Shown in pieces: positions 45,195 through 56,200 of a DNA stretch of 64,000 nucleotides (its first letter is position 1; the number at the start of each line of letters is the position of its first letter). Source of the stretch: VYFG01 sp965203365 (lineage in GTDB: Bacteria; Pseudomonadota; Gammaproteobacteria; Arenicellales; Poriferihabitantaceae). The notes beneath the pieces are model-generated. The model was not told the DNA's origin. It did no database searches and saw only the letters and a list, made by a program, of their open reading frames with translations. The translations under genes were made by a program, and so were the position numbers. The stretch lies in contig OZ241878.1 in assembly GCA_965203365.1 (NCBI GenBank), forward strand, positions 434,001 to 498,000, read 5' to 3'.

Positions 45195-45491
45195 ATGCTT
45201 CGAATCCACTGCCCATTTTGTGGTGAACGCGACCACAGTGAGTTCACCTACGGCGGGGATGCCTCCGTGCAGTATCCTCCACTGGATGGGTCTGCCGAAG
45301 AATGGCATGAGGCGGTGTTTCTTCGGCAAAATATCCGTGGAGTGCAGCTGGAAACCTGGCATCATGTCCATGGCTGTCGAATGTGGCTGATCGTGGAGCG
45401 TGATACGATGACCCACGAAATCCATTCGGTCCGGCCCGCTCACGAGGGAATGGCCAGGGTCTTGTCCTCCAAGGCGGAAGATTCCCAATGA
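45195..45491 (+). CDS. soxD: Sarcosine oxidase delta subunit SoxD
   Basis: A 98-residue protein with the SoxD zinc site: CPFCGERDHSEF near the N-terminus and WHHVHGCRMWL, providing three Cys plus one His. The delta subunit is a small Zn-binding scaffold of the heterotetramer. Its stop overlaps the soxA ATG by 4 bases, so expression is coupled. The length of 98 is normal for the family. Confidence 0.93.
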   Translation: MLRIHCPFCGERDHSEFTYGGDASVQYPPLDGSAEEWHEAVFLRQNIRGVQLETWHHVHGCRMWLIVERDTMTHEIHSVRPAHEGMARVLSSKAEDSQ

Positions 45492-48478
45492 GTGCCAAAC
45501 GTCTCATTCAGGGCGGTTATGTCGACCGGAGTCGAGTGCTGCGCTTTACCTGGGACGATCGGACCCTGTCGGGTCATCCCGGTGACAGCCTGGCGTCCGC
45601 CTTGCTGGTGAGCAATGAATGGGTGCTTGGACGCAGCTTCAAGTACCATCGGCCGAGAGGGATCATGTCGGCCGGTGTCGAGGAATCCGGCGCCCTCGTC
45701 ACCGTGGGTGAGGGTAGCCGGCGGACTCCCAATACCCCGGCGACCACCCAGGAGTTGTACAACGGACTGGTGGCATGCGGACAGAATGCTTGGCCGAATG
45801 TCCGGCATGATGCACTCGCCGTGAACGGCTTGTTCGGCCGTTTCCTGGCGGCTGGGTTCTACTACAAGACCTTCATGGGTCTTCCCCCCTTCGAGTGGGG
45901 ACGCGGCACTGGCATCTGGATGTGGTATGAGCGGTTTATCCGTCGGGCGGCCGGCATGGGCACGGCTTCTCGGAACCCGGACCCGGACCACTACGAATCG
46001 GTACACGGATTCACGGATGTGCTGGTGGTGGGTTCCGGCATCGCCGGCATGTCAGCCGCGCTGGCGGCCGCAGAAGCGGGCCTGGAAGTCGTGTTGGTGG
46101 AACAGGACTGGGAACTGGGCGGTGACCTGCTGGGACAGTATGGTGGGGAGATCAAGCGCAAGCGGCAGGATCTGGTGCGCGACCTGCAACAGGCGGGGGT
46201 CCGGCTGCTGCTGCGCACCACGGCCTTTGGTCTGTATGATCACGGCGTCGTCGGACTGTTGGAACAGGTCACGGATCATGTGCCGGAGCCTCATCCAGAC
46301 CTGCCGCGCCAGAGACTCCATCTTCTCCGCACGCGCCAGATCGTACTGGCCACCGGAGCCCTGGAGCGGCACATCGCCTTTGGAAACAACGACTTTCCAG
46401 GCGTGATGACAGCTGATGCGGCCAGTGTCTACCTTAACCGTTATGGTATCTTGGCTGGCGAGCAGGTGGTGGTGGCGACCAACAATGATTCCGCCTATAA
46501 CGTGGCCATGGACTTGGCCGTTGCCGGGGCGGAAGTGGTCCTGCTGGATGCCCGGCCGAAGGTGGCGGGCGAGTTGTTCGAATTGACTGCCGATGCGGGC
46601 GTCAGCCTGCGGTACAACTGTACGGTTCTGCGGGCCAACGGACGGCATGGGGTGAAATCGGTCATGACCACCACGATGTCGCGAAAGGGTTGGAAGTCCA
46701 GTTCCCGACAGTCCTGTGATCTGCTGCTGGTTTCGGGCGGCTGGTCCCCGGTGATCCACCTGATGTCCCATCGGGGGGTCAAGCCGATCTGGGATGCCGA
46801 CAACGCGTGTTTTCGGACCGAGAGCACCCATGAAGGGATCCACATGGCCGGATCGGCCGCCGGTTTCTGGCGGGTCCGGGATTGTGAACAGTCTGGATTG
46901 GCCGCCGGCCGGAGTGTGGCCCGCGCCTTGGGGCGCGATGTGACGCATGTCGACTGGCCCGTCACGGGGGGTTGGGTCACCCCCATCAAGCCCTTGTATG
47001 AGATCAAGGGCTCGCGCATCAAAACCAAGTCGATGGTGGATCCTCAGCATGATGTGACCACGGAGGATGTCCGGTTGGCCCATCGGGAAGGGTATGTCTC
47101 GGTGGAACACCTCAAACGCTATACCACTCTGGGGATGGCGACCGATGGCGGCAAGATGGGCAATGTAATCGGCTTGGCCTTGATGGCCGAGGTGTCCGGT
47201 CGGGATATTCCCGCCGTGGGCACGACCACTTTCCGCCCGCCCTTTAGACCGGTTTCCATCGGTGCGCTGCGCGGTCATAGTGTGGACCAGCATTTCCGTC
47301 CCCTGCGAAGAACGCCACTGCATGACTGGAATCTGAAACAGGGGGCGACCATGACCATGGCGGGACTGTGGCATCGACCCTGGTATTTTGCCCGTCCGGG
47401 GGAAGGCATCGAGGAAGCCTATGTGAGAGAGATGACCATCACGCGTCAGAGCGTCGGGCTGTGCGATGTCACGTCTCTGGGCAAGATTGCGATCCAGGGA
47501 CCGGATGCGACCGAGTTGTTGAATCGGGTCTATACCAACCCATTTGCCAAGTTGCCCATCGGCAAGGCGCGATACGGCATCATGTTGCGGGATGATGGCT
47601 TCGTGATGGATGATGGCACCACTTGGCGTCTGGACGACACGGAATATTTCATGACGACTACGACCGCTCATGCGGCCAAGGTGATGGCTTGGCTGGAGGA
47701 ATTGCTCCAGGTGCGGTGGTCGGATCTTCGGGTCCAGGTCACGTCGGTGTCCGAACAATGGGCGGGCTGTGCCGTGGCCGGGCCCAAATCCCGACAGGTG
47801 CTGGCGGCCTGTGTCGACGATCCGACTGTGATGGAAAATGACCGGTTTCCGTTCATGGGGGTGATTCAAGCGCGGTTCAAAGAGGATCTGCCTTGTCGGA
47901 TTGCCCGGATCAGCTTTTCCGGCGAGCTGGCCTATGAGGCCTACGTGCCGTCGGATTACGGGCCTGCCATGATGGCGCTGTTGTGGGATGCAGCCCGACA
48001 GGAAAAAGGGTGTCTCTACGGTTTGGAAGCGCTGGGTGGCCTGCGCATTGAGAAAGGACATGTCACCGGGGCCGAACTGGATGGCCGGGTGACGATCGAA
48101 GATGCCGGTCTCGGTCGCATGGCCTCGGACCGGAAATCCTATATTGGCAGCACCCTCCGGAAGCGGCCGGCATTGCAGCAACCGGATCGCCCTCGGCTGG
48201 TGGGGATTTTTCCGAAGGACCGGACCCAGACCTTCCAGGCGGGAGCGATTCTCTGCCGTGCCGACCAGGTCTCCGGCCTGGGAGAGGGCTGGGTGACTGG
48301 CGTGACCCATTCGCCCACCCTGGGGCACTGGATCGGCATTGGATTCATCTCCGGCGGAGAGGAATCTTGGTCCGGAAAAACCGCGGTGGCCTCCGACCCG
48401 GTGCGAAAGGGCGACGTGGAGGTGGAGATTGTCTCGCCGCACATGATTGACCCCGATGGAGAGAGAATGCATGGCTGA
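45488..48478 (+). CDS. soxA: Sarcosine oxidase alpha subunit SoxA
   Basis: A 996-residue SoxA, typical length. The N-terminal region LRFTWDDRTLSGHPGDSLASALL is the ferredoxin-like Fer2_4 domain. A FAD/NAD domain follows with VLVVGSGIAGMSAALAAAEAG (around residue 180). The C-terminal half is a GcvT/aminomethyltransferase-type THF-binding domain (ARISFSGELAYEAYVP, GLEALGGLRIEKGH). It houses the NAD and folate sites of the complex. It overlaps soxD and soxG, so all four subunits are co-translated. Confidence 0.96.
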   Translation: MSAKRLIQGGYVDRSRVLRFTWDDRTLSGHPGDSLASALLVSNEWVLGRSFKYHRPRGIMSAGVEESGALVTVGEGSRRTPNTPATTQELYNGLVACGQNAWPNVRHDALAVNGLFGRFLAAGFYYKTFMGLPPFEWGRGTGIWMWYERFIRRAAGMGTASRNPDPDHYESVHGFTDVLVVGSGIAGMSAALAAAEAGLEVVLVEQDWELGGDLLGQYGGEIKRKRQDLVRDLQQAGVRLLLRTTAFGLYDHGVVGLLEQVTDHVPEPHPDLPRQRLHLLRTRQIVLATGALERHIAFGNNDFPGVMTADAASVYLNRYGILAGEQVVVATNNDSAYNVAMDLAVAGAEVVLLDARPKVAGELFELTADAGVSLRYNCTVLRANGRHGVKSVMTTTMSRKGWKSSSRQSCDLLLVSGGWSPVIHLMSHRGVKPIWDADNACFRTESTHEGIHMAGSAAGFWRVRDCEQSGLAAGRSVARALGRDVTHVDWPVTGGWVTPIKPLYEIKGSRIKTKSMVDPQHDVTTEDVRLAHREGYVSVEHLKRYTTLGMATDGGKMGNVIGLALMAEVSGRDIPAVGTTTFRPPFRPVSIGALRGHSVDQHFRPLRRTPLHDWNLKQGATMTMAGLWHRPWYFARPGEGIEEAYVREMTITRQSVGLCDVTSLGKIAIQGPDATELLNRVYTNPFAKLPIGKARYGIMLRDDGFVMDDGTTWRLDDTEYFMTTTTAHAAKVMAWLEELLQVRWSDLRVQVTSVSEQWAGCAVAGPKSRQVLAACVDDPTVMENDRFPFMGVIQARFKEDLPCRIARISFSGELAYEAYVPSDYGPAMMALLWDAARQEKGCLYGLEALGGLRIEKGHVTGAELDGRVTIEDAGLGRMASDRKSYIGSTLRKRPALQQPDRPRLVGIFPKDRTQTFQAGAILCRADQVSGLGEGWVTGVTHSPTLGHWIGIGFISGGEESWSGKTAVASDPVRKGDVEVEIVSPHMIDPDGERMHG

Positions 48479-49109
48479 GCGCACTTCTGCCCTTGATGGC
48501 CATCTGACCCCGGGGATTCATGGTCTGGAACCGGAAGAGGGCCCGGGCGTGACGCTGACGCTTCTGCGGGATCTGATCCTGTCCCAGGTGGCGGCCTGGC
48601 CGGATACGGTGGAGACGGCGGCGGCCACCGTGCTGGAAACGACCCGGGCGACTCATGTTCCAGCTCCGGGTGGTGCGGTGGAAGTGGGCGACATCGCCTT
48701 GCTGCGAGTGGAACCCCTGAAATGCTGGATCGTCGGTGCAGACGTGCCCTCCCTGGACCCCACCCTTGGAACCAGCTTGGACCTGTCCCATTCGCGGACC
48801 CGGATTCGGGTGAGCGGACCGCAGACGGCGGCCTTGCTGAATCGGTTTCTGCCCCTGGACCTGCGCGAGAGTGCCTTTCCCGTCGGTTCGGTCGCGACCT
48901 CGGTCTTGCACCATGTCGGTGTGACCCTTTGGCGACGTTCGGTCGGGTATGAGCTGTTCATCCCCAGAGGGTTCGCCCTGTCCTGCTGGGAAGTGCTGTT
49001 CGCCACGGCACGTCAGTTCGGGGTTCGGGTCAGCGAATCCGTGTGTCCGGGCGCCGGTGAAGCCGAGGCCCTCGAACCGGGATCGGGTCCGACGGTGCAG
49101 ACCGGATGA
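48471..49109 (+). CDS. soxG: Sarcosine oxidase gamma subunit SoxG
   Basis: A 212-residue protein from ATG 48471, supported by GGAGAG about 10 bases upstream and an 8-base overlap with soxA (a start at 48447 is less likely). It has the weakly conserved SoxG pattern: VRVSGP-like IRVSGPQTAALLNRFLPLDL and HVGVTLWRRSVGYELFIPRGFALSCWEVL. The gamma subunit completes the heterotetramer. It is the last sox gene; drmD begins 60 bases later on the same strand, so the DISARM genes may be partly transcribed from here. Confidence 0.9.
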   Translation: MAERTSALDGHLTPGIHGLEPEEGPGVTLTLLRDLILSQVAAWPDTVETAAATVLETTRATHVPAPGGAVEVGDIALLRVEPLKCWIVGADVPSLDPTLGTSLDLSHSRTRIRVSGPQTAALLNRFLPLDLRESAFPVGSVATSVLHHVGVTLWRRSVGYELFIPRGFALSCWEVLFATARQFGVRVSESVCPGAGEAEALEPGSGPTVQTG

Positions 49110-49148
49110 TATGATGTCCAGACGGGATCAGGCCCTTGGTTCGCCATG

Positions 49149-49169
49149 AGTGAAGCGAGGCCCTTCACT
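49149..49169 (+). other. Small hairpin and leader frame before drmD
   Basis: AGTGAAG and CTTCACT form a 7-bp stem whose loop contains GAGG, the only plausible ribosome site for the drmD TTG. A nine-codon frame (49146-49172: eight sense codons and TGA) overlaps that TTG by its stop. It could set translation by coupling or it could be chance. Confidence 0.35.
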
Positions 49170-52100
49170 TGAATGCCCTGTTTCCCAAGCCAGGGGGGAT
49201 CGCGCTCGTTCGTCAGCGACGCTATCTCGTGGAAAATGTCACGCCCCCCGCTCATGGGGATGCCACCCTGGTGGCCCTGTCCTGTCTAGACGATGATGCC
49301 CAAGGCGAGCCCCTTTCCGTCCTGTGGGAACATGAGCTGGATGCGCACATGCTGGCCGATGATGGCTGGCAGACCCTCGCCGACAGGGGATTTGACGAAC
49401 CGTCCCTGTTCGCGGCCTACCTGCATACCCTGTCCTGGAACTGTGTCACCGCCACGGATCCGAACCTTTTTCAATCACCGTTCCGGGCGGGCATCCGCAT
49501 TGATGCCTACCAACTCGGCCCGCTCCGCAAGGCCCTGCGGTTGCCGCGTGTCAACCTGTTCATTGCTGATGATGTCGGATTGGGCAAGACCATCGAGGCG
49601 GGACTGATCGCGCGGGAACTCCTGCTGCGTCGGCGCATTGACCGGATCGTCGTGGCTTGTCCTCCGGCGGTCCTCGAGCAGTGGCAGGATGAGATGGAGA
49701 TGCGATTCGGACTGACTTTTGCCATACTGGATCGCCGGTACATCACTCGGATGCGTCGCGAGCGGGGATTCTCGGTCAACCCCTGGACTACGCACTCCCG
49801 GTTCCTGGTCTCCCATCGACTGCTCATCGACGAAGCCTATGCGTCCGGATTGCGTGACTGGCTGGGACCATTTGCCCCGCAAACGCTGCTGATCCTGGAT
49901 GAAGCGCACAACGCCGCGCCAGCCAGTGGATCGCGTTATGCCATTGACTCGCAGACCACGCGGGCGGTACGGGATATCGCCCCTAGGTTCGAGCACCGTC
50001 TGTTCCTCTCGGCGACACCGCACAACGGCCATTCGAACAGCTTTTCCGCCTTGCTGGAAATTCTGGATCCACAGCGGTTCTGCCGTGGCGTGCGGGTGCG
50101 CAAGGAGCAGCTTGATGAGATTCTGGTTCGACGGCTTAAGTCCGACATTCGCGAAATCGAAGGCGGCTTCCCGAGAAGAACGGTCGACTGTATCGAAATT
50201 GACGCACTGCCCCAGGAGGCCCCCGAACTGGTCCTCCCCCGGATGCTGGATACCTATCGGCTGGCCAGGGAAAAAAGGCTCCACCACGAATCCCGATCGC
50301 AACAGGTGGCGGGGGGATTGGTGATCGGAGGACTGCAAAAACGCCTGCTGTCGTCGATTGAGGCGTTTGCCAAAACCCTTTCGGTGCATCGCAAGAGTGT
50401 GGAGCGGGCACTCGAAAAGGCGTCCATGGCATCGCCTGTTTCGGACGCCCTGCAGGCGGATCTCGAAAGGCTGACGGGGGGCCTCGAGATGGATGTCGAC
50501 AGGGACGATCCCATGCTGACATCGGATCGGGACAGTGAGATGAATCCGATGGACGAGACGGAACCAACTGATCCGCATGAGAGGGAACTGTCCGAACTGA
50601 TGGCGACCGCCACCGCCGCCTCTACCGATGCACATCGGGAACGGACTCGTGAAGCCCTGATCCGAGAACTGGAACTGGTGAACGGGATGGCTGACATCGC
50701 CGAGGCCCATCGTTACGATGTCGATCCCCGCGTGCGCTGGATTGTCCAGTGGATTCACGATCAGATGTGCCCTGTACTGTCGTCATCGGCGGACATCATT
50801 CCGCAATGGAATCACCGTCGCTTGCTGATTTTTACGGAATACGAAGATACGCGGCGTTGGTTGCAGCGCTGTCTGGAAGAAGCGATTGCCCATTCTGACA
50901 AGGCGTCAGAGCGCATTGCGGCCTTTACCGGCATGACGTCTCCTATGCGCAGAGAAGAGATCAAGCACGCATTCAATACCGAGCCTGGCGATGCTTCGCT
51001 ACGCATTCTCATTGCGACGGATGCCGCCCGTGAGGGGATCAATCTCCAGCGACACTGTCAGGATTTGCTGCATTTTGACTTGCCGTGGAATCCAAGTCGG
51101 CTGGATCAGCGTAATGGGCGGATTGATCGGAAACTCCAGCCCGCCGACGAAGTGTTCTGTCGATATTTCGTATTTGGGCAGCGGCCGGAAGATCGTGTCT
51201 TGAGCGTACTGGTGGACAAGGTGGAACGCATCCGTGAAGAACTCGGCAGTGTGGCCCAAGTCATTGAGAAGCGGATCGGAACCGCCATCGGGGAACAAGG
51301 CATCCGCCGTGATGAACTTGACCGCCTGGCATCTGTTATTTCCAATATGACGACGGGACAACCATCCGCTGCCCAAGAGGAACTGGAAGAGGCCCGTCTT
51401 CGTCTGGACCGCTTAAAAGCTGACATGGATGTTCTGCGAAACCGGTTGGAAGCCTCTCGAAAACGTATTGGGTTGTCCACGACCCAGTTGCACCAGACCC
51501 TCTCGACGAGCCTCAAGCTATCCGGTGCGTCAGGCATCGTCGAGTGTCAATCCCATGACCATCTGTCTGATGATACGCCGTGCCGGTTCGTTTTCCCGTC
51601 CGATGAAGACGCCATTGCCCGCGATGCCAGCTGGATCCCCGCTCTGGATACCTTGCGAGTCCGACGGCGGCGAGGTGAGAGTCTGGCAGAATGGCGAAAA
51701 CGGTCGGCGATCCGCCCCGTGACCTTTGAAGACACCGGTCGATTGGGCGACAATGCGGTTCAACTCCACCTGGAACATCGGTTGGTGCGGCGCTTGCTGG
51801 GTCGGTTTACCTCGCAGGGACTCCTCCATCATGACCTGTCCAAGGCCTGCCTGACTGCGGCGGATGATGCCATTCCGCGGGTGGTCCTGCTGGGTCGACT
51901 CGCCTTGTTTGGTTCTCATGCCGCCCGATTGCACGAAGAGATCGTTCCAGTGACCGCCCGCTGGGTGGAACCTGACCGTCGACATGGCCCCCTGATCCCT
52001 TACAAGGAGACCACCGAGCAGACCACCCTGATATCTTTGCAGTCGGCCTTGGACGAAGTGGGACGTTATTCGGTACCCGATCCAGTGAAGACTCGCCTTG

Positions 52101-52474
52101 TGGCCTGCGTATCGCAGGACATCCAGGACCTGAAACCGCATCTGGAACGGCGCGCACACGAATCGGCCGATGAAGCCAAGGCACGACTGGCCCAACGGGC
52201 GCAGGTCGAAGGACGCAACATGATTCAGTTGCTGAACAGCCAGAAAAAGAGAATTCTCAAAGCCATCGAAAAGGATGAACCGTGTCAACAGGTGATTTTC
52301 AATGACGAGGAAAAGAAGCAACGTGAAGCGGACCGACGGGCTTGGCACAAGCGACTGGAGGCCATTGAAAAAGAATTTGAATCGGAACCGAAGCGGATTG
52401 AGTCGACCTACACCGTCTGTGCGGTCCGTGTCGATCTGATTGGGCTGGTCTATCTCTGGCCGAGGACGGGGTAG
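49169..52474 (+). CDS. drmD: DISARM class 1 helicase DrmD (SNF2-type)
   Basis: A 1101-residue SNF2/RapA-type helicase. Walker A GLGKT at 137-141, DEAH at 244-247, and LFLSATPHNGHSNSF are followed by a helicase C domain with RILIATDAAREGINLQRH and PSRLDQRNGRIDRKLQ. A long coiled-coil-rich C-terminus follows. DrmD is the helicase that defines class 1 DISARM, and here it precedes a DNA adenine methylase, DrmA, DrmB and DrmC in the described class 1 order. It starts at TTG 49169, preceded by GCGAGG. The gene is adjacent to the metabolic soxG and lies on the same strand. Confidence 0.88.
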   Translation: MNALFPKPGGIALVRQRRYLVENVTPPAHGDATLVALSCLDDDAQGEPLSVLWEHELDAHMLADDGWQTLADRGFDEPSLFAAYLHTLSWNCVTATDPNLFQSPFRAGIRIDAYQLGPLRKALRLPRVNLFIADDVGLGKTIEAGLIARELLLRRRIDRIVVACPPAVLEQWQDEMEMRFGLTFAILDRRYITRMRRERGFSVNPWTTHSRFLVSHRLLIDEAYASGLRDWLGPFAPQTLLILDEAHNAAPASGSRYAIDSQTTRAVRDIAPRFEHRLFLSATPHNGHSNSFSALLEILDPQRFCRGVRVRKEQLDEILVRRLKSDIREIEGGFPRRTVDCIEIDALPQEAPELVLPRMLDTYRLAREKRLHHESRSQQVAGGLVIGGLQKRLLSSIEAFAKTLSVHRKSVERALEKASMASPVSDALQADLERLTGGLEMDVDRDDPMLTSDRDSEMNPMDETEPTDPHERELSELMATATAASTDAHRERTREALIRELELVNGMADIAEAHRYDVDPRVRWIVQWIHDQMCPVLSSSADIIPQWNHRRLLIFTEYEDTRRWLQRCLEEAIAHSDKASERIAAFTGMTSPMRREEIKHAFNTEPGDASLRILIATDAAREGINLQRHCQDLLHFDLPWNPSRLDQRNGRIDRKLQPADEVFCRYFVFGQRPEDRVLSVLVDKVERIREELGSVAQVIEKRIGTAIGEQGIRRDELDRLASVISNMTTGQPSAAQEELEEARLRLDRLKADMDVLRNRLEASRKRIGLSTTQLHQTLSTSLKLSGASGIVECQSHDHLSDDTPCRFVFPSDEDAIARDASWIPALDTLRVRRRRGESLAEWRKRSAIRPVTFEDTGRLGDNAVQLHLEHRLVRRLLGRFTSQGLLHHDLSKACLTAADDAIPRVVLLGRLALFGSHAARLHEEIVPVTARWVEPDRRHGPLIPYKETTEQTTLISLQSALDEVGRYSVPDPVKTRLVACVSQDIQDLKPHLERRAHESADEAKARLAQRAQVEGRNMIQLLNSQKKRILKAIEKDEPCQQVIFNDEEKKQREADRRAWHKRLEAIEKEFESEPKRIESTYTVCAVRVDLIGLVYLWPRTG

Positions 52475-52477
52475 GGG

Positions 52478-53224
52478 ATGGGAGACTGGGAACGCAGCCG
52501 TTTGTTGTCTGCTCATCAGGAGTGGTTGGGATTTGTGCAGGCGGTGGGGCTCGTGGTCTCCCCGTCCGTCATGGTCAACGCCCAGGTGGTGCCGGATCGC
52601 AACATGGCGGGGCGTCAGCGGGTCTTTCGGGAAATTCTCGCGGAGGGCGATGCGCCGATACCCATGCTGCGGCGTGTGTTCATTGAGTTTTTGGATTGGG
52701 AGCCTAGTGATCTGGTGGAGGCAGCGGATCATCGGGACACTCTCGAATGTTCGCTTCCCGAACTGGAGGTCGTGCTCTCGCCCACCTGGGCGGTGCCGCC
52801 CGGGAAAAATGCGGGGGGGCGGCAAGGTACTGATTGGTTGATGCTGATCCGGGTGGAAGACCCGGGAGTCGATCTGGATCAGTCACCGCCCGAAGCGCGA
52901 TGGAATGCCACCCATCATGCCCGTTTCGAGCGTCTGCTGCGTGAGACCGGGGTGGCCATCGGGCTGCTTGTGTACCCACGAGTGCATTCGCCTGATCTAC
53001 GCCCCCCGGGGCGAGTCATCGGGCTATCTCACCTTCGTCTTCTCGCAGATGGCCCAGCCGGCTGGGCGCCCCATCCTGGCCGCCCTGGACATGCTCCTGT
53101 CAGCCGAGGCCCTGTTCCTCTCGGCTACTCCCGCCTGCTTGCCATCGCTCCTGACAGAGAGCCGGAACGCCCAGGCCGAGGTGTCCACCCAACTGTCCCG
53201 GCAGGTGCTGGCCGCCTTGCATGA
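52478..53224 (+). pseudogene. drmMI: 5' fragment of DISARM methyltransferase drmMI, out of frame with the rest
   Basis: A 248-codon frame starting 3 bases after the drmD stop. The first ~165 residues, to about VAIGLLV, form an ordinary-looking N-terminus with an ordered alpha/beta pattern ending in NATHHARFERLLRETGV. After about 52,977 the frame turns into Pro/Arg/Gly-rich translation typical of a shifted GC-rich frame. The neighbouring frame, in contrast, starts there with CIRLIYAPRGESSGYLTF, which reads as the natural continuation. Removing one C from the CCC at 52975-52977 joins both into one ~1315-residue frame, the normal size for DrmMI. Confidence 0.78.
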
Positions 53225-56200
53225 ACTGTTGAGGGGATTCCATGTCGCCGACACCCGGGGTTCTGGAACCGTCACCACACTGGCCCATCGGGATCCGATG
53301 CATCTGTATGGTGGACTGATCACCACCCTGATGCGTCTCGTCTTTGTGCTGTATGCCGAAGACCGGGGGTTGATGCCCGACCATCCGGTGTATCAGCAGC
53401 ACTATTCACTCGGGGGACTGTTCAATCGGCTACGCATGGATGCCGCCGCCTGGCCGGACACCATGGACCAGCGCTTCGGTGCCTGGGCGCAGTTGCTGGC
53501 TCTTTTTCGGTTGGTGTATGGCGGTGGCCGTCATGACCACTTTCATTTTGTGGCGAGAAGGGGCGCCTTGTTCGACCCTGATCGCTTTTCCTTCCTGGAA
53601 GGACGGGAAGAGGGTGGAGCCCCCGAGATCCCGATGGTTCCGGATGCGACCATCTGGAAGATTCTGCAATCGCTGGTCATGCTGAAAGGTGAGCGTCTGT
53701 CCTATCGCACGCTGGATGTCGAGCAGATCGGCTCGGTCTATGAGGCGATCATGGGATTTCGGGTCGAGATGACGACAGGGCACTCCATTGCCATCAAATC
53801 CCCGAAAAAGACCGGCGCAGCGGTCATTATTGATCTTGACCAACTGCTCAATACGGAACCGAAGAAACGGGCGAAAGCGCTGAAGGATCAGACAGACCGG
53901 AATCTGGCAAGCAATGACCTCACGGCGCTTCAAGAAGCCTCGGCCCACTCCGATCTGGTGGCGGCCTTGGACAGGCACGTGGATCGTGATGTGACCCCGG
54001 ACTTGGTACCGGTGGGAGTACCCGTTTTACAGCCGACGGACGAGCGCCGTCGGTCTGGCAGCCACTACACGCCCCGTACCCTGACCGAACCGATTGTGTC
54101 CGAAGCCCTGCGGCCGATATGGCAGCGGTTGGGGCCGGATGCGCGGCCGGAAGCCATCCTGGACATCAAGGTCCTTGATCCGGCCACCGGATCCGGCGCC
54201 TTTTTGGTCGAGACTTGCCGTCAAGTGTCGGCACGCCTGGTCCAGGCCTGGGCAATTCATGGCCGTCCGATGGATCTGGCGGTGGATGAAGATGAATTGG
54301 TGCATGCGCGGCGTCTGGTGGCTCAGCACTGTCTGTACGGCGTTGATCGAAACCCCATGGCCATCGAGCTGGCTCGGCTGTCGATCTGGCTGGTGACCTT
54401 GGCGCACCATCATGAGTTCACGTTCATAGATCATGCCTTGCGCCATGGGGATGCCTTGGTTGGACTAACGCGCCGACAGATCGAGGGATTTCATTGGAAA
54501 GCGGACGAATCGGGCTTTCAGTTTCATATGGACTTTCTGGTAGGGCGAGATCGAGTGAAAGAGGTATTTGCACTGCGCCATCTCATTCGCGAGACCGGTG
54601 TGGAAATGCCCGAACAGGAACTTCGGGAAATATTGAATGAGGCTGATAAGGAACAGAGGCCATTACGAGACATTGCCAATCTGGTACTGCGGGCATTTTT
54701 TGAAGGGGCCAAACCGAAGGAACGCGAAAGCAAGTTGGCGACCTATAGGACTTTAGCCAATTCGGTCATCCAAGCGAACAACAGTGAATATTCCCTAACC
54801 TCCAATCTTCCAGTGACCCCCTTCCATTGGGAGTTGGAGTTCCCCGAGGTGTTCGACCGAGAAAACGCAGGCTTTGACGCCGTGGTGGGCAATCCGCCCT
54901 TTGCCGGGAAGAACACGGTGGCGGGCGCCAATCCGCCAAACTATCCGGATTGGCTGAAGCAAATGCATGCGGAAAGCCACGGCAATTCCGACCTGGTGGC
55001 GCACTTTTTTCGCCGGTCCTTCGACTTGATCAGGGAGGGAGGGGCGCTTGGACTCATCGCCACCAATACCATCAGCCAAGGGGACACGCGCTCGACCGGC
55101 CTGCGCTGGATTTGTCAAAACGGTGGTGAAATCTATCGGGTCGTCCGTCGCCTGAAATGGCCTGGGGAGGCGGCCGTCGTCGTCAGTGTGGTGCATGTTG
55201 CCAAGGGTGCCCATCCCGGACCATACAGGCTGGATGGCAAGGAGGTGGATCGCATCACGGCTTTTTTCTTTCACGATGGTGGACACGAAGATCCAGTCCG
55301 CCTGACCGCCAATGAAAATAAGAGTTTCGTGGGCAGCTATATTCTCGGGATGGGCTTCACCTTCGACGATACCGACCGCAAGGGAGTGGCGACGCCACTG
55401 TCCGAAATGGATCGTTTGATTGAGACGAACCCGGACAATCAGGCCGTCATCTTTCCCTATATGGGTGGAGAGGAAGTCAACACTCATCCAACACATGGCC
55501 ACCACCGATATGTCATCAACTTCCGTGACTGGCCTTTGCGACGTGCCGACCTGGGAGAAACTTGGCAAGCAGCGAACGAAGACAAAAGATGGGATTGGCG
55601 ACGAACCGGAATCGTTCCGCTCGACTATCCGGAATCGGTGGCAGCCGACTGGCCGGATTTGCTAGCGATTGTCGAGAGATATGTGAAACCAATTCGGGAT
55701 ATCCAGAAACGGGAGGCTTTACGTGAACGGTGGTGGCACTATGCTGAAAAGCGTCCCGGCCTTTACTCGACCATCCAAGACCTTGATCGGGCGCTGGTAA
55801 CTTCCATGGTGAGCCAACATCGCTCCTTTACATTCTTGCCCATGGGTCTGGTCTATGCAATGACTATGATTGTCTTTCCTTTTGACACCTATGCAGCTTT
55901 TTGTGCTCTACAGTCCCGCCCCCATGAAATCTGGGCCCGCTTCTTCGGTTCGTCTCTTGAAGACCGACTCCGCTACACTCCTTCCGACTGTTTCGAAACC
56001 TTTCCCTTCCCGGCGGGCTGGGATACACATCCCGATCTCGAAATGGTTGGAAAAAGCTATTACGATTTTCGCGCGAAATGGATGGTGGGCCACAATGAAG
56101 GCCTGACCCAAATATACAATCGGTTCCACGACCCGAACGAAACTGAGCCACAGGTCAGCCGATTGCGAGAATTGCATGCAGAGATGGACCGTGCGGTGCT

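Noticed and set aside
46052..48484. 810-codon minus-strand frame opposite soxA
   Set aside because: Antisense shadow; soxA is unambiguous.
52970..52980. Programmed ribosomal frameshift in drmMI
   Set aside because: No slippery heptamer or stimulatory structure is evident; a mutation or sequencing indel is simpler.
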